The notes: generated by a model from the sequence alone, not told the origin. A DNA stretch of 64,000 nucleotides from Prorocentrum cordatum (GCA_963575745.1 CAUYUJ010019885.1:89514-153513), one strand, 5' to 3'. Positions 1 to 10,205 are shown, counted from the first letter of the stretch. A program made the numbers and translations.

Positions 1-3000
1 TTTGCAGGCTCCTGCAGCATGGCGCGCCAGCACTTCGTCCGCCTTTTATCGGACAAATGGGCGATAAGACCAAGGCGAGCGCCGAAGGTCGTGCCACACA
101 CCATGCACGTAGCCGACGCAGGTGCGAAGAAACGCTGCTCGCATCGCACACCGTGCTTGATGCGCCTATGCTGGGCCAGCTGGCGCTCCGAGGCAAACGC
201 CACCGAGCAGTCCGAGCAGGCGAAGGGTCGACAGATGGGTTCCACACGCTGGTGTAGAACTTTGTCACAAATTGAATCCTCAAAGTGGAGGAGGGCTACA
301 CATTGCTTCCATGTGAGCGGCTCGTCGCATATGAGCTTGCACCACGCCTCTGGATCCTCTGCGGGATCGGGCAGGTTAGAACACAGGGCGACGCTCTGGT
401 GGAGGCGCCTTTGGTCCGGAATCACCAGCTGGAGCCACGCGGAAAGCTGCGGCATGCCGTTGCGCTCTGGCCTCTGCCGGAGTACAGCTGACAGCGACGG
501 AGGGCGAGCGCGGACAAGGCGACCTAGGTAGGTAAGCCTGGCACGCGCCAGCACACAATCGATGGAAGGGATTCGGTGCACACTGCGGAAGCTGAGGTCG
601 CTCCCGGCGCCGGGGCCAAAACGAGGGGCCCCAAGCATCCTGCGGTAGCCTCGCATATATACGTCGTTGAGGAGAGAAAGAAATGGAGCAGTGGGTACAA
701 ATATGTGCAGGTTAAACAACAACCTGGACATCACAAGAGTCGTGAACATCCAGCACTTCAAGCTGTAATCAACCTGCTGGGACCCAAAAAGTTTCATCGC
801 AAGAGGCGCGTACGCGGCCAGGGCCTTCTTGCGGCGACTCTGCCCCAAAGGAATCAACGAGCCCGACAATGCAAGCTCGCAACCTAGATGTTTATAGAGG
901 GGGACAACGTGCAAAACGTCATCGGTGCTGGGAAGCTGGATGCGCAGAGGTCCTCCAGGCGCTCGCCGCCTGGCCCGGGTGTGCTTCACAGCCCCATGCC
1001 CCCTATACTTCAAAAATGCTTCGGTTTTTCCTAGCTGAAAATTGATTTCTAAATTCAGCACGCGGTAAAAGCGAAGAACAAAGCCCAACATACCATCGAT
1101 TGATCGGTCCAGCACCTTGGCGGACACAGCCAGCAACATTAAAACCGTGTCGTCGACAAATGCGACGTCGACCACATCCTGCATGGGCGCGCCATCTGCA
1201 GGCCTGGATTTCGCCCACACAGGCGCACTATCGCACGGGAGCTGGAGAGCGAAGCCGGCGTCCACGACGAGGTCGTGAATCATCTGGAGGGCCACACTGA
1301 AAGTCGAATTGAAAAGACAGGCGCCGTACTTACAGCCCTGCCTTCCTCCCAAACGCGCCGCGATGGCAGTATCGAGGTCGCCTACGCTAAACCAGGACTG
1401 CACGCGCATGTTTTTCAGAAGGCGGATCACTTTCGGTGAGACCCCCCACTTCTCGAGGAGCGGGCCGTGCACGGACACGAATGCTGCAATCCACTGCGCC
1501 TGGTCACGGCCTAGGCCGAGGCCCATCAGGTAGGCCTCCCCATCGGACACTCCGGCCGGCCATCCCAAGGTGATCTCACGGATGACGCGGTCAAATGCTT
1601 TCACGAGATCGAGAAACATGATGAACACGCACATGGAGGTCCGGGCAGCGTATGCCAAGATCTCGACGACCAAATGCGACGCGAAATCAGTGCTTCGGCC
1701 ACCCACGGCCCCGTGTTGAGCGTCAGGCTGGTGAGCCGCATACTGAGGAAACACATGCTGCGATAGATGTTGCTTCAACCCTTTGCCCAGATGATCTTCT
1801 AAAATAATGCCGCGGTAATCGTCGCAATTGGCACGGCTGCCCTTCTGCTTAAAGACCTCCTGGAGCCTGCCGCCAGTCCACGCCACCGGCCAGACCTCCG
1901 CCTGAAGCACCTCATTGTACAGCATCGTCGCAACCGGCGCCGTAACGGCAGCGGTCGCTTTCCAAAACTCGGCGGGCAACCCATCGCACCCGACACCCTT
2001 GTTGGCGCCGAGCCGGTGCCACGCGGCGCACGTGTCATCCACAGTCATGGACAGGTCACCCAGGAGCGGCGCGTCATGCGGAAGCGCCTGGAGGTCTGCA
2101 GCGGTGACGCGGGCTCCTTTGAAGACGTCCTGAAAGTGCTCAAGCCACCGCATCTGTCGTTCCTCCTCGCTGGAAGTGAGAACGCCCTTCTTGTTGAGGG
2201 CGGGGGAGGGCACCGCAGCCGCTGATTTGCCGCTGAAGGACCTCGCAATGCCGAACGTCCCCCTCCAGTCACGCATGTGGGCGCAGCGCTGAGCCTCGGC
2301 AGCACGCGCCTCCAAGAATGCGACCTTGTCGCTCGAAAGGTGTCGGTGGATGATGAAGCCGAGCTGCATGCCGAGCCTCTGCGTGATGGCCCACAACTTG
2401 TTCCAGCTCCAGTAGCACCTCCGAGCGTGGGGTTGGATGCCGACCGCTCCCCACCCAAGTGCTGGGGCAGGGGCGCCAGGTGTAAAACAGCGCCGGCAGA
2501 GGCCCTTCCACGCATGCCAAGCCTGAGCGAGGCGAGCGCAACTGCGACGCTGCACCGCGAGAAAGCCGAGAGAGCGGCACAACTTCAGCGCTTTGATCGT
2601 CTCCCAGGTCGGGCCACGAATCCATGTCTTCCGAGGGCAATCTCGCATGGGGCCCAAGCCTCGCCGGGCAGCCCGCTGCGCGGCCTCGACGAAATGCGTG
2701 ACCTTCTCGTCTATTGTGGCCTGCAGCGGGGGCTGGTACCAGCGAAGCTGCTCACAGACAGACGCGACGCAGCCAACGTCAGAAAGCTTCCACTTGTTCA
2801 AGCGGAAAGCTTTGGACCCAGAAGGCTGTCGCTGCAGTTTGTCCAGCGTGTAGGTGGCAACCACGCAACGATGGTCCTCACCAGTGGTGAGGGAAAGCGT
2901 CACGTCTTGGGGTATGTAGGCTCGCACTTCGCTAAGGGGTCGGGTGACATCAGCGCATACGTAATCAATGCGATGAGTCCTACCGTGGCCAGACCTCCAC

Positions 3001-3653
3001 GTGTATCCGCACGGATGGAAGCTATTGTCAGCACGGAGCCCGCAGTGATCCAGGAATGCGAGCATCGCCGCACCGTTGTCGTTCTCAACGCCAGCGTCGT
3101 GGGCGCCGATGTGCGGGAGCGACTCGGCACAACGAGCATTGGCATCGAGCAGCACGAATCGCTGCGCCTGGCGGTGCTTGGCGGTGAGCATGTCGACCTT
3201 CTGGAGCACCAGGTCCCAGAAGCCGTCGCGCTCCGCAGCAGGACGTAAACTGTGTGGAGCGTGCCCTGACACGACGAGGACGCGGCCAGCGCGAGGATGG
3301 GATGCAACCAACCAGCATAACCTCGGGGACACCACCTCGTGAGCCTGCAGCTTGAATTTGGCCCCCTTGCGGAGCCAGATCTCGCACCCATAGTCGCCAT
3401 CATCGTCAGCAGCACCAATATAGCGAGTGTAATGGGTGCCGCTGGCAATGTCACTACGGCGGGCACGGCCCTCCTGAATACCCACGATGTCGATGCCGGC
3501 GCTCTCAAACTGCTCCTCAAGAACCGACACCTTGCCTAAGAGAGAGACGCCGGCCACCTTGGCGATGGAAGCGTCGCTTTCCTGAGGCCGCAGCGTCCGG
3601 ACGTTGGCCGTGGCGACGACCAGGGTGTCGGGGCCAAGGTCGTTCAGACCCAT
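1..3653 (-). CDS. LINE-A ORF2: endonuclease + reverse transcriptase polyprotein (partial at left edge)
   Basis: Reading the minus strand from the ATG at 3653 gives an uninterrupted frame of 1217 codons that leaves the window at base 3 without a stop. N-terminal AP-like (EEP) endonuclease: IQEG with E61, LLDANA with D170/N172, RIDYVCAD with D230, EDHR with D260/H261. Reverse transcriptase: KGVGCDGLPAEFW (D557), Q-K-G-S/DDYRGI, FLDLVKAFD (first D 682), GGRQG (Q772) and FVDD (832-835), then YKHLG. The C-terminus has a C2H2 finger (C1146, C1149, H1162, H1167) and a C2HC-like one (C1183, C1186, H1199, C1208). These are the domains of a non-LTR retrotransposon that nicks target DNA and copies its RNA. 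No RNase H is seen before the edge. The same frame stays open upstream to 4382 without an ATG (a Ser/Pro-rich stretch), so translation may begin by frameshift from the upstream ORF. No frameshift or stop was found, so this copy may be recent. Confidence 0.93.
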   Translation of the reverse strand, partial: MGLNDLGPDTLVVATANVRTLRPQESDASIAKVAGVSLLGKVSVLEEQFESAGIDIVGIQEGRARRSDIASGTHYTRYIGAADDDGDYGCEIWLRKGAKFKLQAHEVVSPRLCWLVASHPRAGRVLVVSGHAPHSLRPAAERDGFWDLVLQKVDMLTAKHRQAQRFVLLDANARCAESLPHIGAHDAGVENDNGAAMLAFLDHCGLRADNSFHPCGYTWRSGHGRTHRIDYVCADVTRPLSEVRAYIPQDVTLSLTTGEDHRCVVATYTLDKLQRQPSGSKAFRLNKWKLSDVGCVASVCEQLRWYQPPLQATIDEKVTHFVEAAQRAARRGLGPMRDCPRKTWIRGPTWETIKALKLCRSLGFLAVQRRSCARLAQAWHAWKGLCRRCFTPGAPAPALGWGAVGIQPHARRCYWSWNKLWAITQRLGMQLGFIIHRHLSSDKVAFLEARAAEAQRCAHMRDWRGTFGIARSFSGKSAAAVPSPALNKKGVLTSSEEERQMRWLEHFQDVFKGARVTAADLQALPHDAPLLGDLSMTVDDTCAAWHRLGANKGVGCDGLPAEFWKATAAVTAPVATMLYNEVLQAEVWPVAWTGGRLQEVFKQKGSRANCDDYRGIILEDHLGKGLKQHLSQHVFPQYAAHQPDAQHGAVGGRSTDFASHLVVEILAYAARTSMCVFIMFLDLVKAFDRVIREITLGWPAGVSDGEAYLMGLGLGRDQAQWIAAFVSVHGPLLEKWGVSPKVIRLLKNMRVQSWFSVGDLDTAIAARLGGRQGCKYGACLFNSTFSVALQMIHDLVVDAGFALQLPCDSAPVWAKSRPADGAPMQDVVDVAFVDDTVLMLLAVSAKVLDRSIDGMLGFVLRFYRVLNLEINFQLGKTEAFLKYRGHGAVKHTRARRRAPGGPLRIQLPSTDDVLHVVPLYKHLGCELALSGSLIPLGQSRRKKALAAYAPLAMKLFGSQQVDYSLKCWMFTTLVMSRLLFNLHIFVPTAPFLSLLNDVYMRGYRRMLGAPRFGPGAGSDLSFRSVHRIPSIDCVLARARLTYLGRLVRARPPSLSAVLRQRPERNGMPQLSAWLQLVIPDQRRLHQSVALCSNLPDPAEDPEAWCKLICDEPLTWKQCVALLHFEDSICDKVLHQRVEPICRPFACSDCSVAFASERQLAQHRRIKHGVRCEQRFFAPASATCMVCGTTFGARLGLIAHLSDKRRTKCWRAMLQEPA

Positions 3654-3952
3654 TGCCGGGCTAGGGCCAGCATTCACGTCAATGCCACTGTGCTCCGCAA
3701 CTGTCCCCAGCGTCGCCGAAGACGGACTGGGAGCACTCAGCGTAGGAGAAGGAGTAGAAGAGGAAGAGGAGGATGGAGGGCTCAGCGGGCCTTCTTCCCC
3801 GTGGGCAGGTCCAGCCAAAGCAGAACCTGGGGCGCAGCTGCGCCGAGACACAGCTGCAGCATCATGGTCATGTACTCGTTCAGGTACCGATCCACACTCG
3901 GAGCTCGAGTCAGGTGCGCGTGTGGACGCACTAGACTCGTCATGTGGCCGGG

Positions 3953-4411
3953 CTACTCGCACAACCGGGAGACCCCCTTCTGGAAGGGCAGCGTGCCGGT
4001 CTTGCTGATGGACTTCTTGACCCCCACCTTGAAGAAGTCGGGGAGCGACTTCGTCTTGGCAGGCTGCTTGCCGGTGGTCCGCAAGAGCACCGTCGTAGCA
4101 GGGGGGCCGAGTGACTGCTTTCCGCACCGCCGCGTGGAGGGGGCGCCCCTCTCCTCGTCCGCCGCGAGCACGTCCATGCGCTGTCTGTGTTTGCTGGCCT
4201 CGGCCAGCGTCGTCGCGAAGCCGTCGACCAGCCTTTGGCAGTGGTCGGTCGCCGACTCGATGTGGGCAGGGTCCACGTGCGGGTCCTGCCTGAGCTCGTC
4301 GATCATGCCCGCCAGCATCTTCTGCACGTGCTGCATCGGAGCCTCGGTCACGGCACTCGGGGGCGCCGCAAGGCTGGCCTGGTTAGGCGCCGACTTGCGG
4401 CAAGCCACTTC
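3953..4411 (-). CDS. Possible 3' part of LINE-A ORF1
   Basis: An open frame of about 153 codons lies directly upstream of the LINE-A polyprotein, in a different frame, and ends at 3953. There is no ATG at its head (it opens after a TAG at 4412). The first ATG would be about 24 residues in, at MQHVQKMLAGMIDELRQDP. It has an amphipathic helical stretch with His/Gln, then a basic tail (DFFKVGVKKSISKTG). It overlaps the upstream open extension of the endonuclease frame for about 430 bp. Position and strand suggest the end of ORF1, but no zinc knuckle or other diagnostic motif is visible. It could also be a chance frame. Confidence 0.4.
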   Translation of the reverse strand, partial: EVACRKSAPNQASLAAPPSAVTEAPMQHVQKMLAGMIDELRQDPHVDPAHIESATDHCQRLVDGFATTLAEASKHRQRMDVLAADEERGAPSTRRCGKQSLGPPATTVLLRTTGKQPAKTKSLPDFFKVGVKKSISKTGTLPFQKGVSRLCE

Positions 4412-5304
4412 CTAAACGCCACTTCGGGGTAGTGGGGCGTGGTCTCGTCATGGGGGCTGGGTAGTCCTCGACGTCTCAACCTTGAGAGTTTTCCTCAACC
4501 GGCCGACGGTGTTTTTCGTCAGCTTCGTGGGTTGCCAGCGCGAACACCATTCGCATCGGCAAGACACTACACGAACGCTGCGCGTTACAATGGGATAGAG
4601 GGGGCCCGTGTAAAGGCAGATGGTTGTACAAAGGTGTGCACGCTCGCTGGGGTGGCCCAGCAGTCGACGTGCGCATGCGAAGACTTACGTGGCGGGACTG
4701 CCAACTCACACGCGCTGCTCAATGACCGCGCGCTGGAGTATCACCACAGAAGCTCGGTTGCGCGTTCCCACGCCCCGTTTTGGCACTGAGGGCCCATGCG
4801 ACGAGGCAGAATACAGTAGAAAACATCATGAACAACTACACGAGACCGCACACGAAACACATACTGACACAATCCGCGCTGCAACCTAACAGGGGAATGC
4901 AAACGATATCAACCGTCAGGCGCGCATGGGAGAGTACGGATGTGAAAACAATAGCAATCAGTGCGACGATGGCGTGATAGTAGTTGCGCCAATCATGTTT
5001 ACGCACTGCCACTCGCTTCCTCCACGTATCGGGGACACACGCATTAGGTATGATGTACATCGCGCGTGCTGTCCCGCAGGACCAGGTGGCCCCACGGCTA
5101 AGGAAATGGAGCGCGTGGCATGCCTTGTCGATGCAAGGCGATCACATACTACTCAGGGGACCAAGGATAATGCCAACCGCCAGCCTCATGTTGAGGCCCC
5201 CGTAAGCTGAGCTAGACGCCTTGCCCGGAGAATGGTTCAAAGATGTACTCGTGGGACCCCGCAAGGGGCGAGGCACATAGGGGCCGGGGCATGCTGCCTG
5301 AGCG

Positions 5305-5515
5305 GTCGGGCGGGTCACTTGAAGGCCAGAAGGCGGGAACCGTTTTCCGGTCACCTGAGGGCCGCTTGGGCGGGGGCCGCCAGTCACCTGAAGGCCGCTA
5401 AGGCGGGAACCGTTTTCCGGTCACCTGAGGGCCGCTTGGGCGGGAACCGTTTTCCATTCACCTGAAGGCCGCTTGGGCGGGAACCGTTTTCCGGTCACCT
5501 GAGAGCCGGCAAGCG
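5305..5515. repeat. 37-bp minisatellite
   Basis: The core GCGGGAACCGTTTTCCGGTC recurs at 5333, 5403, 5440 and 5477. Spacings are 70, 37 and 37 bp, the 70 spanning one divergent unit. Each unit also carries ACCTGAGGGCCGCTTGG. About five to six units; no coding sense. Confidence 0.85.
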
Positions 5516-5829
5516 TCTGAATGTCTTTACTCGGTTTCCTCCGATCCAATGACCTCGGCGGTTCCCGAAGAGCGGATGTTTTGCTCATCCTCGCCGTGTG
5601 AACCCCAGGGGGACCCCAGAGAGCATACCGAACGAACCCTGCGTTAGCCTCGCAGAATCCCGCGTGGAGCCCTCGCGGGACCCACGCTGCCCCATGCAGA
5701 CGATTTGGTTTCGCCCCTCGACCTGGTTCTCCACCTTCCTCGCCCGTTGAGCCGATGCGCATTCACGGCTAAGCCGCACCGGTGCAAGTGCCTACTTTTC
5801 CTTCGCTGGCTCCTCTTCCTCGTCCTCCT

Positions 5830-5895
5830 CGTCGCTGTCCTCCCCCTCCTCCTCGTCCTCCTCCTCCTCCTCCTCTTCCTCCTCCTCCTCCTAGA
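5830..5895. repeat. (CTC)n microsatellite, imperfect
   Basis: A CTC-rich tract interrupted by CGT and TTC triplets. It is one of more than ten CTC/GGA tracts in the window. Confidence 0.85.
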
Positions 5896-6797
5896 CTCCC
5901 TGTCCCTTCTCCTGAGACTGGCGCAATGGGGCCGATGGCATGGTTTCGAATCGATCGGTACGTTTTAACGTCACTGCTTCAGCGTTCGCCCCGAGGGCGG
6001 ATGCATCGCAAGCATTGTGGATTTAACCCTGGGAAAGGCCGGGCTCAGGATCGAGAGCAACGAGCCCGAGGTTTCGGCTGCCGAATTGCCCAAGCAGTTC
6101 CTCGACAACACTAGCAGGACGGGCCGGTGCGCCCAAGCGTGGCCCTGCCAGCGAGGCCGAAAACCCGCCAGTTGCCAGCCGAAATTGAACGTCGAATGCG
6201 AGAAGTTGGTGCCGACAAAATGTACTAACAGGAAGTCGAGCTCGGCATGGCTGCCCGCATGTCCGCCCTGCGCGCAGCGCATCCTACCTTTCCGCCGTCC
6301 TTCCCCCCCCCCCCGTGCGTGCGAAGTGCGCGTGCGCGCGTGGGTTCGTCCTTGTGCGATTTGTTTTCTTCTTGTTCGTTGCGTGCGGCGTGTCGTGCTA
6401 CGCATCCCTGCCCCCCCCGCCTTCCCCCAAAAAGTGCCCAATGCGCACCCATGCGTGCGTTGTGTTTGCTACCCGCCCCGTGCAGTGCAGAGCTTCTGTG
6501 CCCCCCCTGGCCCCGTCCCCCGTGCGATGAAGGTCACTGTATTTAAGTCGTTGGGTTTAAGGTCCTGCTTAAAGGGTTATGCCATCATCTGGCACGCCCC
6601 AGGCAAACCGCCTGGGCTCAGTCGGGGAAGTGCACGGCCGAAGGCCCTGGATGCACAGACTCGCCATCTAACACAAGGGGCTTCGCGCCATCCCCACGGC
6701 GCGGCAGCACTCGTTTGAGTGTCGCGCTGGCCAACCCACGGCCTAGCCACCTCAAGGCGCTGTGCACGCAGGCGCGCGCTTGTGCTCGCATGCCTCT

Positions 6798-8999
6798 TCA
6801 CGCAAGCATTGCCGTCACGAATTCCTTGCGGACCGTCCACATCCTGGAGCCGGCCGGCTTCTTCTCGAAGTGGTCCACGTTGAGGCTCCGCACAGACGCC
6901 TTCACACTCGGGTCCATAGTCTCATACAAGTTCCTGTCGAAGAGCGCCGCGTGCAGGAAGCAGGCTGCCTGGAGATCCTTCTTGGCCGGCTTCTCCACGT
7001 AGTAGTATGCGTGCATCATGAAGCCTGCGGGAACGTACAGAACAGCCCCTGGCTGGAGGTCCACGTGGACGCCGTCCTTCTTCACCTGCGCCACGCCGGC
7101 CTCCGACTCCAGGTACTTCTCGAAGTCCGAGAGCTGGATGCCTTGCCCGAGGGCCTGCGCCACGGGCGTCACGAAAAAACAAATCGTCTCTTCGAGGGGG
7201 GTTACCAGGCAAGGCAGACCCGGCAACGGCATGCACGAGGGGCCGTACTGCTTCTGGTTGGCCCGGCACGCCACCATCCAAGCAGCTGCGCCCGCCTCGT
7301 CGTAGTCCTCCAACTTCAGGGGAGGGAACGCCTCGCCAGGGAGCGCGCACTCACCGAGGGCGCCCATTGCTCCAGGCCAGCGTTCGTTGGACTCCAGGGC
7401 GCCCAGCAAGCTCTTCTTCTTGTCCGCGATCTTGGCCTCCCACTCCCCCATCTTCTCCGCGAAGGGGCGCGTCTGGGAAGCCCCAGGCTCCCACATGCAT
7501 ACGCTGTTGAAGTCGATGGTCTCCCCCTCGGGATTGACAGCCGTTCGGCGGTGCTGGTCACCGCCAGCTTCGCCACTGGATTCCTTGGTCGAGCCGCGGG
7601 CCTTCTCGGCGACCTGCTTCGCCAGTTTGTGGCTGAAGTTGCCGCCGACGAGCATCTGGGAATGCTTCGTGACCTTCCACCGCTGGGCCTGGTACGCAGA
7701 CCGCTGGCGCTTGCCGCCCTGAGAGATCTTGTACCCCATGGACGCTACCTGCTCGCTCACTTGGTCGTTCAAGTCCTTCAAATGCTTCTGCATCCGCGCC
7801 ACATCCTCCTGGACTTTTTCCACGTTCCTCGGGGTGCAGCCCTCTGCGCTGCGTTGGAGCTCTCCGCATTTCACGCGGGCCTCCTCCAGCATCGCGTCCA
7901 ACGCCTTCTCCTCCATGGGCAGGTCGGTGGCGTCGCCGCCCTTGGATTTCAGCGTCTGCTTCGCGCCGTCAACCCTCGCCTTCATGCCGTCCTCCCCGCA
8001 GACCAGATATGCCAAGCTCTTGCACAGGTTGATCGTGGCATCCTTGGTCTCGAGGAAACTGACCCCCTCGAACTTGGTCGACTCCGCCAGCGACGAAGCG
8101 CGCGCAGGGCTCAATTGCTCTTGCGCAGCGGCCCCGCGCTGTCCCCCATCCTCCTCTCCCTTGGCCGCGGAAGCAGGGCTGCGCGCCATCAAGGGCGCCC
8201 GCTCGCGCGGCGTTTCGGGCGCCGCGGCCACGAGATCCTGCGGGGCGCGCCCAGCGAAGGACCGCTGCCGAGGGAAATCCTGGTACGCGGGGGTAGCCGA
8301 TGCAGCCGGAGATGACCCTGCGCCAGGAGAAATTGCCAGCCTTGGCCTTTTCGGGTTCTGCTCCGTGTCGCTGCCGCCGTCCGCCTCCTCTTCCCGGCGC
8401 CCCTCCCGCGACTCCTCCCCTTGGACCGAGCGGCGACGGCTGAAATCCTTCACCCACACGGTGTCCGTCCCGCCTTGCGACTCCAGCAAAGCCTGGAAGG
8501 CCGACCTGGCCTGCTCCTCAGTCATCCGTCGCCAGAAAGTTGCCCACGCTATGTAGCCGATCTCGTCCAACTCGATTTCGTCCCCGATGTTCAGCGTCTG
8601 GTTCAAAGTCCCTGACTCCTTGTAGCCAACCTGACGGTACTGCTCCTGCGCGCGCGCCTGCTTGCGCTGGTCTTTGTCCGACGTGACGAACGGCAGCGTC
8701 TTTGCACGCCACGTTCCTGGAGACGTGACCATCGCGGCCTTGTCGTCGCTCACAGCTGTCGGCCCACTCTTGGCGATCACGCGGTGGCGAGCTCGAATGG
8801 CCGCCCTGCACGGGCAGTGAAACTTGAAGCCCATGTAGCTCTGCGGCAAGGCCCCGCCTTCCTGGCAGAGGTGGCACGTCGGCTCCACGGGCGCTGAAGT
8901 CAGGCCACGGCGCGCGGATGTAACCTTCCGTTTCTGGCCTGGCTCACTCCTGCGGGGAACTGCGAGGATGCACGCTGCGCCGTCGATCTGGTCCGCCAT
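6798..8999 (-). CDS. 733-aa uncharacterised protein, Cys-cluster N-terminus and cupin-like C-terminus
   Basis: ATG at 8999, stop at 6798, single frame. The N-terminus has a compact zinc-like cluster (C42, C45, H61, C62, C64) followed by a basic segment. The middle is low-complexity (Ser/Ala/Glu-rich, roughly 190-330) and then helical with likely coiled coil (about 360-430, containing VEKVQEDVARMQKHLKDL). The last ~95 residues contain HVDLQPGAVLYVPAGFMMHA (about 645-664), which has the turn-and-His pattern of a cupin/JmjC-like barrel, but no full metal triad could be assigned. The layout resembles dispersed multicopy proteins of dinoflagellates from memory; function unknown. A degenerate SL relict lies at 9088-9110, about 90 bp upstream, and a repeat shared with the next gene lies beyond it. 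A 517-codon antisense frame (6762-8315, plus) is judged a shadow. Confidence 0.75.
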   Translation of the reverse strand: MADQIDGAACILAVPRRSEPGQKRKVTSARRGLTSAPVEPTCHLCQEGGALPQSYMGFKFHCPCRAAIRARHRVIAKSGPTAVSDDKAAMVTSPGTWRAKTLPFVTSDKDQRKQARAQEQYRQVGYKESGTLNQTLNIGDEIELDEIGYIAWATFWRRMTEEQARSAFQALLESQGGTDTVWVKDFSRRRSVQGEESREGRREEEADGGSDTEQNPKRPRLAISPGAGSSPAASATPAYQDFPRQRSFAGRAPQDLVAAAPETPRERAPLMARSPASAAKGEEDGGQRGAAAQEQLSPARASSLAESTKFEGVSFLETKDATINLCKSLAYLVCGEDGMKARVDGAKQTLKSKGGDATDLPMEEKALDAMLEEARVKCGELQRSAEGCTPRNVEKVQEDVARMQKHLKDLNDQVSEQVASMGYKISQGGKRQRSAYQAQRWKVTKHSQMLVGGNFSHKLAKQVAEKARGSTKESSGEAGGDQHRRTAVNPEGETIDFNSVCMWEPGASQTRPFAEKMGEWEAKIADKKKSLLGALESNERWPGAMGALGECALPGEAFPPLKLEDYDEAGAAAWMVACRANQKQYGPSCMPLPGLPCLVTPLEETICFFVTPVAQALGQGIQLSDFEKYLESEAGVAQVKKDGVHVDLQPGAVLYVPAGFMMHAYYYVEKPAKKDLQAACFLHAALFDRNLYETMDPSVKASVRSLNVDHFEKKPAGSRMWTVRKEFVTAMLA

Positions 9000-9087
9000 G
9001 GCGTTACTCCAGCAGGGCCTGGCGAGAGTCCGGGGGCGTCGGCGGGGTCGTGAACACGGAGGGGGTCGTACCGGGAGCTCTAATATG

Positions 9088-9110
9088 CTCGGGCCCGCAA
9101 ATGGCTATGT
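9088..9110 (-). other. Degenerate DinoSL relict (tentative)
   Basis: The minus strand reads ACATAGCCATTTGCGGGCCC and then GAG. It shares TAGCCATTT and a GGC..C..AG tail with the dinoflagellate spliced leader, but has two extra bases and several changes. Its place, about 90 nt 5' of the 733-aa ORF, is what a retroposed trans-spliced mRNA would show. Chance similarity cannot be excluded. Confidence 0.35.
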
Positions 9111-9204
9111 TGCCATTGTTGTGAAATCGGCTCTCACATGCAGGGAGCCGTATGCTTGTCCAGGACGCGCATGTAACATGCTCTGATCAGTTAGTTCATC
9201 AGAG

Positions 9205-9507
9205 CGGGGGGGCTGAACGGTCATTCACTGTCCCTGGGTGCGTGGCTGAAGTGGGGATCCGCGGTGAGGATTCTGCCGGTTGCGTTGTCTTCCTATTCAT
9301 CGCGATCCGCACCGCGACTCACCCGCAACCCACCCGCAATCCTCTGGCGACCCACGCGCGACCAACCCACGACCTACCCAGCGACCCACTCCGTGACCCA
9401 CCCGCGACCCTCCAGCGACCAATCCGCGACCCACCACGCGCCCCACCCCGCGTCTCACGCCGCGCCCGCCACCTCACTCTTATCCCAAATGCGGGGTGCT
9501 CCGTGCA
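9205..9507. repeat. Shared upstream module, copy 1
   Basis: Left block: GAACGGT.ATT.ACTG.CCCTG then GTGCGTGGCTGAA.TGGGG and GATCCGCGGTGAGGATTCTGC. The middle is a degenerate CGACCCACC minisatellite. The right block is CACTCT.ATCC followed by GCGGGGTGCT. The same three-part structure, in the same order, is at 17389-17690. Both copies lie upstream of a minus-strand gene with an SL relict (166 and 125 bp from the relict). Confidence 0.85.
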
Positions 9508-9559
9508 AAATGTTGGGTGCATACGATCAGCGGCCACTCACATGCGTGCCCAAAAAAAA

Positions 9560-9764
9560 ACAAACTCTCTGGAAACACGATTCTCCTAAGCACTGGCGAA
9601 AATCGTGTTTCGACGTTCAGGCCTCTGGGGGCCCTGGGGGCCCTCGCCGGGCCCCGGGGACCGCCAAAAAAAGAGTCAGGATCGAAAACAAATCCCTGGG
9701 AGTGGCTCGAGAATTCTGGGGGTCGTCGGTCGTCATGAACAAAATCCTGACGTCGGGGGTCTGT
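9560..9764 (+). mobile_element. TIR element family 1, diverged copy
   Basis: The internal GGGCCCCGGGGACCG..., the ...CCTGGGAGTGG... block and the right end GACGTCGGGGGTCTG match other family-1 copies. The right-end hairpin arm GTCATGA-acaaaa-TCCTGAC is partly mismatched here. The left end is eroded; the boundary is approximate. Confidence 0.55.
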
Positions 9765-9984
9765 GCAGTGACCCCCTCGCGTCCCCCTCCAGGCAGCGCG
9801 CCAAAGGTCACTCTTGCCCAGGGCCACTCCTGCGTGCAGCCGAAGGGTATGGCATGGGTTCGCAGTAGAGGAGGGGCCCCAGAGGCCGAAAATGCTCGAG
9901 ATATACCTTCATGATTGTCACATCGCTCTGTCAATCGAGACTGGGATGCTACCATGAAAGCACCTCTGGAGAGCCTGGTCCAGA

Positions 9985-10205
9985 GAGGTATGTCGTGCCC
10001 GCGTGCGCGTGTAGCATGGCAATCATGGCACACTGGCAAGATAAGTTTCGTGACGCGTTCGTGCCCGTATGCGTGTGTAGCATAGCATTCCTAACACATT
10101 TTGGCAACATGACATACAAGACAATTTCGTTACCGTGTGCGTGAGTAGCATCGCACTCGTAACAAACTGGCAAGAGAGGTTTCGTGACAATTTCGTGCCC
10201 TTCAC
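9985..10205. repeat. ~66-bp tandem repeat, 3-4 units
   Basis: GTAGCATGGCAATC, GTAGCATAGCATTC and GTAGCATCGCACTC occur at about 10010, 10076 and 10145 (66- and 69-bp steps). Each is followed by an AA(C)TGGCAAGA..GTTTCGTGAC-type block. Confidence 0.75.

Larger units (their letters stand above)
4412..6797. other. Non-coding stretch, low-copy sequence plus repeats
   Basis: No convincing coding frame. 4440-5280 shows nothing recognisable. A 37-bp minisatellite and a short (CTC)n tract follow. 5900-6797 is GC-rich with C homopolymers (about 6306-6316). No SL relict was found 5' of LINE-A here, so its 5' end cannot be fixed. Confidence 0.6.

Noticed and set aside
2277-3248. 323-codon plus-strand ORF
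   Set aside because: Antisense shadow of the LINE-A endonuclease, whose motifs are on the minus strand.
6762-8315. 517-codon plus-strand ORF
   Set aside because: Antisense of the 733-aa minus-strand frame; Leu/Arg-rich with no motif.
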